The notes beneath the pieces were generated by a model. The model saw only the letters and a list, made by a program, of their open reading frames with translations, did not search any database and was not told where the DNA came from. Below are positions 44,446 through 53,710 of a DNA stretch of 64,000 bases, piece after piece. Position 1 is the first letter of the stretch, and each line of letters starts with the position of its first letter. The position numbers and the translations under genes were made by a program. The DNA is from Burkholderiales bacterium (lineage in GTDB: Bacteria; Pseudomonadota; Gammaproteobacteria; Burkholderiales; Casimicrobiaceae). The DNA lies in assembly GCA_020851235.1 (NCBI GenBank), contig JADZDD010000035.1, positions 124,001 through 188,000 of the forward strand, read 5' to 3'.

Positions 44446-45618
44446 CTACAGCACGCCGCGGCGCGCGAGGCCTTGCATGAGCGCGACGCTGCCGTAGGTC
44501 CACGGCGCGATGCGATCCGACGTGTTGACGCGATTGACGAGCGCACCGAGCTTCGGCGTCGACACGGTCACGATGTCGCCCACGACGTGCGTGAAGCCCT
44601 GCCCGGGGCCATGCCGATCCTGCGTCGGCGCGAACATCGTTCCCAGGAAGAGCACGAAACCGTCCGGATACTGGTGATTCGGACCGATCGCCTGGCCGAC
44701 GAGGTCGAGCGGATCGCGGCTGATGAGCGAGATCGCCGACGATCCGTCGAGCACGAAGCCGTCGGGGCCCTCGACGCGCATGTCGAGATCGCAGCGGCGC
44801 ACGTCGTCGATCGTGTAGTGCGCATCGAAGAGCCGAATGAAAGGTCCGATCGCGCACGAGGCGTTGTTGTCCTTGGACTTGCCGAGGAGCAACGCGCTGC
44901 GGCCCTCGAAATCGCGCAGGTTGACGTCGTTGCCGAGCGTTGCGCCGACGGTCTTGCCGTGCGCGCCGACCACGAGCACGATCTCGGGCTCCGGATTGTT
45001 CCACTCCGATCTCGGGTGGATGCCGATCTCGCTGCCGGTTCCCACCGCGGACATCGGCTGTGCCTTGGTGAAGATCTCCGCGTCGGGGCCGATGCCGACC
45101 TCGAGGTACTGCGACCACGCGTTCTGCTCGATGAGCGCTTCCTTGAGCCGCGCGGCCTCGGGTGAACCCGGGCGCACGTTCGCGAGATCGTCACCGATGA
45201 CACCGACGATTGCCCGGCGCACGCTCTCGGCGCGTGTCGGATCACCCCGGGCCTGCTCCTCGATCACGCGCTCCAGCATGCTCGCGACAAAGGTCACGCC
45301 GGAGGCCTTGATCGCCTGCAGATCATTCGGTGCGAGAAGCCACGGGGTCGACGCGGTGCGTCGTTCCGGACCGCTGTTGGCCAAGACGTCGGCGAGCGCC
45401 GCCACGCGCGGCAGGTCCTTCGCCGCGTGCAGGGCCGCCGCGGGATCGGACAGGTTCATGAGCGCGGCCGACGTGGCGGCGACGCGAGTGGCGTCGACCA
45501 GATCGTCGCCGCGGACGGCGACGAGCACCGGGCCGTCCATGGCGGGAACCCAGGCGCGACCCACGAGCAAGGCGCGTTCGCGATCACTGGGAAGCGTGGC
45601 AGCGGCAGTGAGCTTCAT
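44446..45618 (-). CDS. FAH-fold keto-deoxy-acid dehydratase-like protein
   Basis: 390 aa, longer FAH-family member. Metal ligands in EIFTKAQPMSAVGTGSEIG, NNPEPEIVLVV (E-x-E) and LGNDVNLRDFEGR, then KDNNASCAIGP. This branch includes 2-keto-3-deoxy-arabinonate/xylonate dehydratases, which make alpha-ketoglutarate semialdehyde. Convergent with the 285-aa FAH gene (28-bp gap) and divergent from the MhpD-like gene. It could act after the IlvD/Edd pentonate dehydratase; that link is an inference. Confidence 0.83.
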   Translation of the reverse strand: MKLTAAATLPSDRERALLVGRAWVPAMDGPVLVAVRGDDLVDATRVAATSAALMNLSDPAAALHAAKDLPRVAALADVLANSGPERRTASTPWLLAPNDLQAIKASGVTFVASMLERVIEEQARGDPTRAESVRRAIVGVIGDDLANVRPGSPEAARLKEALIEQNAWSQYLEVGIGPDAEIFTKAQPMSAVGTGSEIGIHPRSEWNNPEPEIVLVVGAHGKTVGATLGNDVNLRDFEGRSALLLGKSKDNNASCAIGPFIRLFDAHYTIDDVRRCDLDMRVEGPDGFVLDGSSAISLISRDPLDLVGQAIGPNHQYPDGFVLFLGTMFAPTQDRHGPGQGFTHVVGDIVTVSTPKLGALVNRVNTSDRIAPWTYGSVALMQGLARRGVL

Positions 45619-45720
45619 CGTGCGAGCGGGATCCGATGGAGGGCGAGCCCGAAGGATAACCGAGGGTCAGCGCATGCGGCTATGCCAGAATACGCGCTGC
45701 ACCCGCCCCTGGCCCGCACG

Positions 45721-46488
45721 ATGAATCGCACCGAACTCGACGCCGCCGCGCGCGCGCTCTACGCCGCACGGCAAAGCGGCACGCCCGGCCCACGCCTGCC
45801 GCTCGAACTGCGGCCCAACGACATTGCCGACGCGCTCGCGATCCAGGCACGCATCGGCGAACTCGTGGGTGCGCCCATCGGCGGCTACAAGTGCTCGGCG
45901 CCGACGGCGTCGCGGCCCGTCTCCTACGCACCGATCTACGCGCCCGCGATCCGGTCCGCGGCGCCGTATCCGGTCCCGGGCGCCGCGGCGCAGATCGCCA
46001 TCGAGCCCGAGATCGCGCTCGTCATGGCGCACGATCTGCCCCCGCGCGCGACGCCGTACAGCGAGGCCGAAGTCCAGGCCGCGGTCAAGGAGGCGCGCCT
46101 CGTCCTGGAGATCGTGGGGTCGCGCTACGCCGATCCGGCGAGCGCGACCTTCCCCGAACTCCTCGCCGACCACGTGGCGAACCTCGGCATGTTCGTCGGC
46201 CCCGTGCTTGCCGATCCGTGGTCGCGCAAGCTCGACGCGTTTCCGCTCGTCGTCCATGCCGGTGCGGCCACGCTCCTCACCCGCGACGGGAAGCATCCGG
46301 ACGGGCACCCGCTGCGTGCGCTCGTCTGGCTCGCGAACCATCTCGCGAGCCGCGGCGAGGCGCTCGAGGGCGGCCTCGTCGTCACCACGGGCTCGTACTG
46401 CGGCATCCTCGACGTGCCCGTCGATACCCCGCTGCGCTTCGTGTACGGCGACCTCGGCACGCTCGCGGTTTCGCTGACGGCCGCTTAG
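45721..46488 (+). CDS. 2-keto-4-pentenoate hydratase-like protein (MhpD/HpcG fold)
   Basis: 255 aa, FAH/hydratase fold: YKCSAPTASRPVSYAPI, IEPEIALVM with the E-x-E metal site, AVKEARLVLEIVGSRY and a C-terminal VTTGSYCGILDV, typical of MhpD/HpcG hydratases that hydrate 2-oxo-alkenoates. The ATG at 45721 follows a TGCCAGAAT extended -10-like element at 45683-45691. Its stop is embedded in the Shine-Dalgarno of the next gene, so the two are translationally linked. The substrate in this sugar-acid setting is unknown. Confidence 0.86.
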   Translation: MNRTELDAAARALYAARQSGTPGPRLPLELRPNDIADALAIQARIGELVGAPIGGYKCSAPTASRPVSYAPIYAPAIRSAAPYPVPGAAAQIAIEPEIALVMAHDLPPRATPYSEAEVQAAVKEARLVLEIVGSRYADPASATFPELLADHVANLGMFVGPVLADPWSRKLDAFPLVVHAGAATLLTRDGKHPDGHPLRALVWLANHLASRGEALEGGLVVTTGSYCGILDVPVDTPLRFVYGDLGTLAVSLTAA

Positions 46489-46498
46489 GAGGCGTGCG

Positions 46499-47185
46499 TT
46501 GAGCCTCGCCGGGCTGGGTATCGTCGCGATCTGGCACGACCTCGAGTCGGCGGCCAAGGGCGACTTCTACGAGTGGCACAACCGCGAGCACATGCCCGAG
46601 CGCGTGGGCATCCCCGGCTTCCGCCGCGGCCGCCGCTACATCGCCGCGCGCGGCGCGCCCGAGTACTTCAATCTGTACGAGGCCGACAGTCCCGAAGTCC
46701 TCGCCGGTCGCGACTACCTCGAGCGGCTCAACGCGCCGACACCGTGGACGCAACGCGTGGTGCCGTCGTTTCGCAACGTCGCGCGCGCGATCTGTCGCGT
46801 CGTCTTCACGCAAGGAGTGGGCAGCGGCGGCACGCTGCGCACGCTGCGCTTTGCCGTCGAGCCCGCCGCGCGTGACGGCCTCGTCGCCGCGCTGCGCGAG
46901 CGTGTGCTGCCGCCGCTCGTCGCGCGCCATGGCGTGGCTGGAATCCACGTCGGCGTTGCCGACGTCGCCGCGAGCAGCATCGAGACCGCCGAGCGCAAGG
47001 CGCGCGCCAACGCGACCCTCGTTCCCTCCTGCGTCGTCCTCGTCGAAGGCATCTCGCTCGCGGCCGTCGATGCGGCCGCCGCACCGCTTCACGCGGCACT
47101 GGGCGCGCACGGCGCAACGCAGATCGAGGACGCGGTGTATCACCTCGAATTCACGCGCCTGAAGACTCCCTGGGCGGCCGGCTGA
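46499..47185 (+). CDS. Unknown protein with two dimeric alpha/beta-barrel-like halves
   Basis: 228 aa, not recognised. Residues 8-50 (IVAIWHDLESAAKGDFYEWH, then REHMPERVGIPGFRRGRRYI) resemble the EthD/dimeric alpha-beta-barrel families, which share a W-H-x3-H pattern; the second half (about 115-225) looks like a second ferredoxin-like domain. The start is TTG at 46499, 6 nt after a perfect AGGAGG (46487-46492) that overlaps the upstream stop codon. Coupled to the MhpD-like hydratase, so it may assist turnover of a reactive keto acid; function unknown. Confidence 0.75.
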   Translation: MSLAGLGIVAIWHDLESAAKGDFYEWHNREHMPERVGIPGFRRGRRYIAARGAPEYFNLYEADSPEVLAGRDYLERLNAPTPWTQRVVPSFRNVARAICRVVFTQGVGSGGTLRTLRFAVEPAARDGLVAALRERVLPPLVARHGVAGIHVGVADVAASSIETAERKARANATLVPSCVVLVEGISLAAVDAAAAPLHAALGAHGATQIEDAVYHLEFTRLKTPWAAG

Positions 47186-47199
47186 CGCCACCCGTGGCG

Positions 47200-48201
47200 A
47201 TGACGCCCCAGCCTTCGACCGAGCCGCGCGCGACGCCATCGCAGGCGAGTCTCGACGCCACGCTGTATCCGCAGATCGAGCCTTACGCGACCGGCACCAT
47301 CGCTCTCGATAGCGTGCACACGCTGCACTGGGAGGCCTGCGGCACGCGAGGCGGCGTGCCGCTCGTGTTCATCCACGGCGGCCCGGGCGGCGGCAGCCTG
47401 CCGCAGCACCGTCGGTACTACGACCCGACGGTCTACGACATCACGCTCTACGACCAGCGTGGCTGTGGCCGCTCGACGCCGGCCGCCTGCCTCATCGACA
47501 ACACGACGCCGCATCTCGTCGCCGATCTCGAGCGCCTGCGCATCGCCCGCGGGGTCGACCGCTGGGTCCTCTTCGGCGGCTCGTGGGGATCGACCTTGGC
47601 ACTCGCGTATGCGCAGGCGCACCCCGAGCGCGTGCTGGGACTCATCCTGCGCGGCATCTTCCTCGGCTCCGAGCGCGAGATCGACTGGTTCGTGCACCGC
47701 ATGGGCACGTTCTTTCCCGAAGCGGGGCGCGCCTTCGTCGAGTTCCTGCCGTCTGCCGAGCGCTCCACGATCCTCGAAAGCTATTACCGCCGCCTGACCG
47801 ATCCCGACCCCGCCGTGCATCGCCCGGCGGCCTGTGCGTGGGATCGCTACGAGACCGCGTGCTCGATGCTGCGGCCTCAAGCCGACACCCCCGTCACGTT
47901 CGACGACGCCGCGGCGGCGCTCACCATCGCGCGGATCGAGGCGCATTACTTCATGCATCGCATCTTCCTGCGCGAAGGCGCGCTGCTCGCGGGCGTGCCG
48001 CGCATTCGCCACCTGCCGTGCAGCATCGTGCAGGGTCGCTACGACGTCGTCTGCCCGCCGGTGACGGCCGATGCGCTCGCGCGCGCGTGGCCCGGCGCCG
48101 AGTACGTCGTCGTCCCCGATGCGGGGCACTCCGCCCGTGAGCCGGGCATTGCCCGCGAACTCGTCCGGGCGGCACGGCGCATGCAGCAGTGTCTCGCGTA
48201 A
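47200..48201 (+). CDS. pip: Proline iminopeptidase
   Basis: 333-aa alpha/beta hydrolase of peptidase family S33 that removes N-terminal proline. HGGPGGG oxyanion loop, YDQRGCGRSTP, nucleophile in GGSWGS, Asp in GRYDVVCP and His in DAGHSA complete the set. ATG 47200 was used; GTG 47194 is two codons upstream. Ends inside the start region of the patatin autotransporter gene. Confidence 0.9.
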   Translation: MTPQPSTEPRATPSQASLDATLYPQIEPYATGTIALDSVHTLHWEACGTRGGVPLVFIHGGPGGGSLPQHRRYYDPTVYDITLYDQRGCGRSTPAACLIDNTTPHLVADLERLRIARGVDRWVLFGGSWGSTLALAYAQAHPERVLGLILRGIFLGSEREIDWFVHRMGTFFPEAGRAFVEFLPSAERSTILESYYRRLTDPDPAVHRPAACAWDRYETACSMLRPQADTPVTFDDAAAALTIARIEAHYFMHRIFLREGALLAGVPRIRHLPCSIVQGRYDVVCPPVTADALARAWPGAEYVVVPDAGHSAREPGIARELVRAARRMQQCLA

Positions 48202-50504
48202 GCGCCGCGCCGCCACGCCCATCAGCGGCGAGCCATCAGGGCACGGGTCGGCTCGCCACCCTGGCCGTCGCGCTCGTCGCCGCCCTCGCGGCCACGTTCA
48301 TCGGCGCCGCCTGCGCCCACGCGCAAGCCGCGCCTGCGCCGCCTGCCGGGGCCGGTGACGCACCGACGCGCCCGAAGATCGGGCTCGTGCTCTCCGGGGG
48401 TGGGGCGCGCGGCATCACGCACATCGGCGTGCTCAAGGTGCTGCACGACATGCGCATCCCCATCGACTACATCGCGGCGACGTCGATGGGCGCGATCGTC
48501 GGAGGCCTGTACGCGAGCGGAATGTCGCCCGCGGAGATGGAGCGGGAACTGGGCGCGGTGAACTGGCCCACGCTCCTGTCCGACAGCCCGGAGCGACGCG
48601 ACCTCGACTTCCGCCGCAAGGAGGAGCAGGCCGCGTTTCCCCTGTCGTTCGAGATCGGCTTCCGCGACGGCGAATTCCGCTGGTCGAAGGGCGCGCTCTC
48701 CGGCGCCAACCTCGAGCTCTTCCTGCACGAGCTCACGCGCAACGTCGACGCGATCGACGATTTCGACCTCCTGCCGATTCCGTATCGCGCGGTCGCGACG
48801 AACATGGTGTCGGGCCAGGAGGTGGTGTTCTCGTCGGGTCGGCTCTACCAGGCGATGCGCGCGTCGATGTCGGTGCCGGGGATGTTCGCGCCGGTCGAGA
48901 TCGACGGGCGCATCCTGGGCGACGGTGGGCTCGTCAACAACCTTCCGGTCGACGTGGTGCGCGCGATGGGCGCCGACATCGTGATCGCGGTGAACATCGG
49001 CACGCCGCTCATGTCACGCGATCAACTGCAATCGCTCGTCGGCTACGCCTCGCAGATGCTCAACATCCTGACCGAGCAGAACGTGCGCCAGCAACTCGCG
49101 TCGCTGAAGCCGACCGACATCCTCATCTCGCCGGACCTGGGCGCGCTCACGTTCATCGATTTCACGGCCGCGCCGAAGTTCGTTGCACTCGGCGAGAAAG
49201 CCGCCGACGCGATGCGCGAAAAACTCGCGGCGCTCGCGGTCTCGCCGACACGGTACGCGCAGTACGAGCAGCGGCTGCGCGTGCCGAGCCGCCCGCTGCC
49301 CGCCAAGCTCGACTTCGTGGCGGTCGAAGGGACGCAGCACGCGAATCCGGACGTGCTCGAGGCGTCGATGGCGACCAAGCCCGATGCGCCGTTCGAGCCG
49401 AAGACGCTCGAAGAGGACCTCGCGCGCATGTACGGTCGCGGCGATTTCGATCAGCTCGATTACGAACTCACGACCGTCGGGGCGCAGACCGGCGTGGTGG
49501 TGAAGGTGCTCGAGAAGTCGTGGGGTCCCAACTACCTGCGCTTCGGCGCGTCGCTGTCCACCGACTTCCAGGGCGAGACCTTCTTCAACCTGATGGCGGG
49601 ACATCGGCGCGTGTGGGTGAATCGCTGGGGCGCCGAGTGGGTCAACGAGATCGTGCTCGGCAGCACGCGACGCGTCGCGACAGAGTTCTACCAGCCCCTC
49701 GGCGTCGGTAGCGCCTTCTTCGCGTCGGCGTACGGCGTCGCGCAGCGCTCGCCGGAGTTCATCTTCGACGGCGACACGCGACTGGCCGAGTACGACGTCC
49801 TCTACGAGACCGCAGGCCTCGACCTCGGCCGGGCCTTCGGCCCTTCCGGCGAAGTTCGCGCAGGCTTCAAGTGGACACACTACCGTGGCGATCGCACCAT
49901 CGGCGATGCCGAGTTTCCGACGATCCGCACCACCGAAACCGGCGCCCGCCTCACGCTGCACTGGGACGAGCTCGACCAGCCATACTTCCCGCGCACGGGG
50001 TTGCGCATGGCTGGCGAACTCTTCTACGGCAATCGCAACACCAAGCTCCTCGGCATCGAGCTTGAAGGAAGCAGCTCGCGCGGCAGTGCGTTCGTCGACG
50101 GGGCCTGGCCGCTGTCGAAGGACAGTTTCCTCAACGTCCACGCGCGCGTGGGCGGCATCACCAAATCGCATGCCGACAACGTGATCGAGGACTTCAATCT
50201 CGGCGGCTTCCTGCAACTGTCGGGCCTGCGCACGCATCAGATCTCGGGCAACTACATGGCGTTCGCTCGCGCCGTCGGGTACTACCAGATCGCAACGGTT
50301 CCCGTCGTCGGTCGCGCCGTGTACGTGGGCGGATCATTCGAAACGGGCAACACCTGGGAAAACACGGGAGCGATTTCCGCGAACCTGCGCACCTCGGGTG
50401 CGATCTTCCTCGCCGCCGACACCTGGCTCGGCCCCTTCTACCTGGGCTGGGGCATCGCGAGCGGCGGCCAGCGCAGCTACTATCTCTACCTTGGCCGACT
50501 CTGA
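48189..50504 (+). CDS. Patatin-like phospholipase/outer-membrane protein (PlpD-type, type Vd)
   Basis: 771 aa. Signal region to about residue 46, then a patatin domain (about 62-265): oxyanion GLVLSGGGARGI, serine motif AATSMGA (Ala where GxSxG has its first Gly), and catalytic Asp in LGDGGLVNNLP. A POTRA-like segment (about 370-440, LDFVAVEGTQHANPDVLE) and a C-terminal 16-strand BamA/TpsB-like barrel ending in YYLYLGRL with aromatic terminal residues follow. Predicted to secrete its own phospholipase through the barrel. GTG start at 48189 overlaps pip by 13 bp; 3' end overlaps bioA. Confidence 0.9.
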   Translation: MSRVSAAPPRPSAASHQGTGRLATLAVALVAALAATFIGAACAHAQAAPAPPAGAGDAPTRPKIGLVLSGGGARGITHIGVLKVLHDMRIPIDYIAATSMGAIVGGLYASGMSPAEMERELGAVNWPTLLSDSPERRDLDFRRKEEQAAFPLSFEIGFRDGEFRWSKGALSGANLELFLHELTRNVDAIDDFDLLPIPYRAVATNMVSGQEVVFSSGRLYQAMRASMSVPGMFAPVEIDGRILGDGGLVNNLPVDVVRAMGADIVIAVNIGTPLMSRDQLQSLVGYASQMLNILTEQNVRQQLASLKPTDILISPDLGALTFIDFTAAPKFVALGEKAADAMREKLAALAVSPTRYAQYEQRLRVPSRPLPAKLDFVAVEGTQHANPDVLEASMATKPDAPFEPKTLEEDLARMYGRGDFDQLDYELTTVGAQTGVVVKVLEKSWGPNYLRFGASLSTDFQGETFFNLMAGHRRVWVNRWGAEWVNEIVLGSTRRVATEFYQPLGVGSAFFASAYGVAQRSPEFIFDGDTRLAEYDVLYETAGLDLGRAFGPSGEVRAGFKWTHYRGDRTIGDAEFPTIRTTETGARLTLHWDELDQPYFPRTGLRMAGELFYGNRNTKLLGIELEGSSSRGSAFVDGAWPLSKDSFLNVHARVGGITKSHADNVIEDFNLGGFLQLSGLRTHQISGNYMAFARAVGYYQIATVPVVGRAVYVGGSFETGNTWENTGAISANLRTSGAIFLAADTWLGPFYLGWGIASGGQRSYYLYLGRL

Positions 50505-51798
50505 CACCAACGCCGCGTGGCTCGCGCGCAGTCGCGCGGCGGTCTGGCACCCGTGCACGCAGATGAAGGTGCACGAGACGCTTCCGCTCGTGCCGATCGC
50601 CCACGCGCAGGGCGCCTGGCTCGTGGACTTCGACGGTCACCGCTACCTCGACGCCGTGAGCTCGTGGTGGGTGAACCTCTTCGGTCACCGGCACCCGCGC
50701 ATCGACGCCGCGGTGCGCGCGCAGCTCGATTCGCTCGCGCACGTGATGCTCGCGGGCTTCACGCACCGTCCCGCCGTCGAGCTCTCCGAGCGCCTGGCGG
50801 CGCTCGCGCCGCCTGGCCTCGGCCACGCCTTCTACGCCTCCGACGGCGCATCGGCCAACGAGATCGCGCTCAAGATGAGCTTTCACGCCTGGCGCAATCG
50901 CGGCCATCCCGACAAGCGCCACTTCGTGAGCCTCGCCGGCAGCTACCACGGCGAGACGGTCGGCGCGCTCGCGGTGACCGACGTCGCGCTCTTCCGCGAC
51001 GTCTACGCGCCGCTCCTCAACGTGAATGCGCGCGTTCCGGTGCCCGATGCGCGCCGTGGGGTGAGCGTCGAGGCGGCCGCCGCGGCGCTCGATGCGTACC
51101 TCGGGCAGCACGCGGCGACCACCGCGGCACTCATCGTCGAGCCGCTCGTGCAGGGGGCGTCGGGGATGACGATGTACGACCCACGCTACCTCGCGCAGGC
51201 CCGCGAGATCACTGCTCGGCACGGCGTCCACCTCATCGCCGACGAGATCATGACCGGTTTCGGGCGCACCGGAACGATGTTCGCCTGGGAGCAGGCCAAC
51301 GCTGCCGCGCCCGACTTCCTGTGCCTGTCGAAGGGGATCACCGGCGGCTACCTGCCGCTGTCGTGCGTGCTCACCACCGACGACGTCTACGCCGCGTTCT
51401 ACGCCGACGACACGGCGCGCGGCTTCCTGCACTCGCACTCGTACACCGGCAACGCCCTCGCCTGCGCCGCCGCCCTCGCCGTCCTGGACCTCTTTCGCGA
51501 CGAGCAGACGATCGTGCGCAACCGCGAGCGCGCCACCACGTGGCGACAGGCGCTCGCCCCGATCGCCGCGCACCCGCGGGTGCGCGACTTCCGCCAATGC
51601 GGCATGATCTTCGCGTGGGAAGTCGCCGCAGCCCCGCCCGATTTCGCGCGGCGATTCTTTGCCGAAGCGCTTGCCGCCGAACTCCTGCTGCGACCGATCG
51701 GCGACACCGTCTACGTCATGGCGCCGTACATCGTCACCTGCGACGAGATGGCGATGCTCGGCGAGCGCGTCGCGGGCATCCTCGACCGCTTGCCATGA
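50491..51798 (+). CDS. bioA: Adenosylmethionine-8-amino-7-oxononanoate aminotransferase
   Basis: PLP class-III transaminase making 7,8-diaminopelargonate in biotin synthesis. 435 aa. WHPCTQMK at the N-terminus is the BioA signature; SSWWVNLFGH, FYASDGASANEIALKM, LIADEIMTGFGRTG and the PLP Lys in CLSKGITGG follow. No ATG precedes WHPCTQMK; TTG at 50491 overlaps the patatin gene by 14 bp. It overlaps dacB downstream by ATGA. The rest of the biotin pathway is not in the window. Confidence 0.9.
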   Translation: MADSDTNAAWLARSRAAVWHPCTQMKVHETLPLVPIAHAQGAWLVDFDGHRYLDAVSSWWVNLFGHRHPRIDAAVRAQLDSLAHVMLAGFTHRPAVELSERLAALAPPGLGHAFYASDGASANEIALKMSFHAWRNRGHPDKRHFVSLAGSYHGETVGALAVTDVALFRDVYAPLLNVNARVPVPDARRGVSVEAAAAALDAYLGQHAATTAALIVEPLVQGASGMTMYDPRYLAQAREITARHGVHLIADEIMTGFGRTGTMFAWEQANAAAPDFLCLSKGITGGYLPLSCVLTTDDVYAAFYADDTARGFLHSHSYTGNALACAAALAVLDLFRDEQTIVRNRERATTWRQALAPIAAHPRVRDFRQCGMIFAWEVAAAPPDFARRFFAEALAAELLLRPIGDTVYVMAPYIVTCDEMAMLGERVAGILDRLP

Positions 51799-53291
51799 TC
51801 GGCCGTAAGGGTCCGCAGCGCGCCGTTCGGACCCGGCGGTGGCTCGCCGCGGCGCGCGCGGTCACGGGCGCAGCCATCCTCGCGCTTGCGATGACGCATG
51901 CGCAGGCGGCGCTGCCGGGCGCCATCGCGCGTGCCTTCCGCGATGCCGGCATTCCGCTCACCAGCGTGGCGATCGTCGTCCGTGAATCCGGTCAGCCGCA
52001 GCCGCTCGTAAGCCACGACCCCGAGCGGCCGCTCAATCCGGCGTCGGTGATGAAACTGGTCACGACGTACGCGGCGCTCGACCTCCTCGGCCCCGACTAT
52101 CGCTGGCGAACCGAGGCCTATCTCGCCGGCAGGCTCGACGCCAGCGGGACGCTGGCGGGCAACCTCGTCCTCAAGGGCTACGGCGATCCGAAGATCACGA
52201 TCGAGCAATGGCAGGCTTTCATGGCCGACCTCAAGCGGCACGGGCTTGCGCGCGTGAGCGGCGATCTCGTGCTCGACCGCTCTTATTTCAAGCTCCCGCC
52301 GCACGATGCCGCGGCCTTCGACCAGGAGCCGCTGCGTCCGTACAACGTCGGTCCGGACGCGCTGCTCGTGAACTTCAATGCCGTGCGCTTCACCTTTACG
52401 CCCGAGCCGAAGCGTGCCACGGTGGCGTTGGGGATCGACCCGGCCCTGCCCGGCATCACGGTCGATGCGCAACCCACGCTCGCCGACGGCGCCTGCGGCG
52501 ACTGGCGCAGCGCGCTCATGGCGCAGTTCGACGATGCGCGCAGCCATGCCGTGGTTGCGTTTCCGGGTCGATTCGCCGCCGCCTGCGGCGAGCGTGAGTG
52601 GTACGTGGCACTCCTCGACACCGCGCACTATGTGCACGGCATGTTCGCGGCGTACTTTGCTGCCGTGGGCGGAAGCTTCGACGGTGGCCTCGCCGCCGGC
52701 AAGGCGCCCCCCGGAGCCTCGCCGTTTGCCGTGCTGCTCTCACCGCCGCTGACGGAAGTCGTGCGCGACGTGAACAAGCTGTCCAACAACGTCATGGCGC
52801 GGCAGATCTTCCTCACCCTGGCCACCACGCGCCACCCGCCGCCGGCCACCCCCGCACTCGCCGCCGAGACCGTGCACGCCTGGGTCGGCGCCAAGGGACT
52901 GCGCCTGCCGGGCCTCGTGCTCGACAACGGCTCGGGCCTTTCGCGCCGCGCGCGGATCACCGCGGGCGGACTCGTGCGCCTGCTGGCGGCGGCGCAAGCG
53001 AGTCCGGTCGCCGAGGTCTTCGCGAATTCGCTCGCCGTCGCCGCCACCGACGGCACGATGCGCAAGCGCTTCCAGGACGACGCGGTCGCCGGCCGCGCCG
53101 CGCTCAAGACCGGCTCGCTCGAAGGGGTGCGTGCGCTTGCCGGCTACGTCACCGACGCCGCCGACCGGCGCTTCCTCGTCGCGGCCATCGTCAACGATCC
53201 CCATGCCGCGCGCAGCGGCCCCGCACTCGACTATCTCGTGCGCTGGGTGTATCAGGAAGCAGGCGCGTACGATCCGCGCTTGCGCCGCTGA
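51795..53291 (+). CDS. dacB: D-alanyl-D-alanine carboxypeptidase/endopeptidase (PBP4)
   Basis: 498-aa periplasmic class-C penicillin-binding protein that trims or cleaves peptidoglycan cross-links. Signal peptide about residues 1-39. The active-site S-x-x-K is SVMK (Ser84-Lys87), S-x-N is LSNNVMARQ, and K-T-G is LKTGSLEGVRALAGY. A large insertion between SxxK and SxN is typical of PBP4. The ATG at 51795 overlaps the bioA stop by 4 bp. Confidence 0.94.
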   Translation: MIGRKGPQRAVRTRRWLAAARAVTGAAILALAMTHAQAALPGAIARAFRDAGIPLTSVAIVVRESGQPQPLVSHDPERPLNPASVMKLVTTYAALDLLGPDYRWRTEAYLAGRLDASGTLAGNLVLKGYGDPKITIEQWQAFMADLKRHGLARVSGDLVLDRSYFKLPPHDAAAFDQEPLRPYNVGPDALLVNFNAVRFTFTPEPKRATVALGIDPALPGITVDAQPTLADGACGDWRSALMAQFDDARSHAVVAFPGRFAAACGEREWYVALLDTAHYVHGMFAAYFAAVGGSFDGGLAAGKAPPGASPFAVLLSPPLTEVVRDVNKLSNNVMARQIFLTLATTRHPPPATPALAAETVHAWVGAKGLRLPGLVLDNGSGLSRRARITAGGLVRLLAAAQASPVAEVFANSLAVAATDGTMRKRFQDDAVAGRAALKTGSLEGVRALAGYVTDAADRRFLVAAIVNDPHAARSGPALDYLVRWVYQEAGAYDPRLRR

Positions 53292-53372
53292 CCGCGGGTC
53301 CGTTGGACCGGTTCGTCACGCGCGGCGCGGACCCCGATCGGGCGTCACGCGCAAGAGGCGAAGGAGAAGGGT

Positions 53373-53696
53373 ATGCACGGGCTGGATGCACTCATCGAAG
53401 CGAGGATTGCACAGGCGCAAGCCGCGGGTGCTTTCGATGACCTGCCGGGCGCCGGCAAGCCGCTTGCGCTCGACGACGATCGCCTCGTGCCCGAGGAAGC
53501 GCGGGTCGCCATGCGCATCCTCAAGAACGCGGGCTTCGTCCCGACCGAGATCCTCGAACGCAAGGAAGCGGCCGCGCTGCGCTGCCTTGTCGCGGGTGCC
53601 GCCGATCCGACCCAGCGCCGGCGCCTCCTCGTGCGGCTTGCGCTGCTCGAAGCGCGCCTCGAGATCGCGCGCTCACCGCGACCCCGACGGCGCTAG
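53373..53696 (+). CDS. DUF1992 (DnaJ-homolog C28 domain) protein
   Basis: 107 aa, soluble. Conserved DUF1992 pattern: MHGLDALIEARIAQAQAAGAFDDLPGAGKPL (seen as LIEARIAQA and FDDLPGAGKPL), then RILKNAGFVPTEILERKE. Family members carry the DNAJC28 domain without a J-domain; function is unknown. An AAGGAGAAGGG run precedes the ATG by 2-11 nt. Convergent with the DUF4870 gene. Confidence 0.88.
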   Translation: MHGLDALIEARIAQAQAAGAFDDLPGAGKPLALDDDRLVPEEARVAMRILKNAGFVPTEILERKEAAALRCLVAGAADPTQRRRLLVRLALLEARLEIARSPRPRRR

Positions 53697-53710
53697 ACTC
53701 CGGCCCGGCG

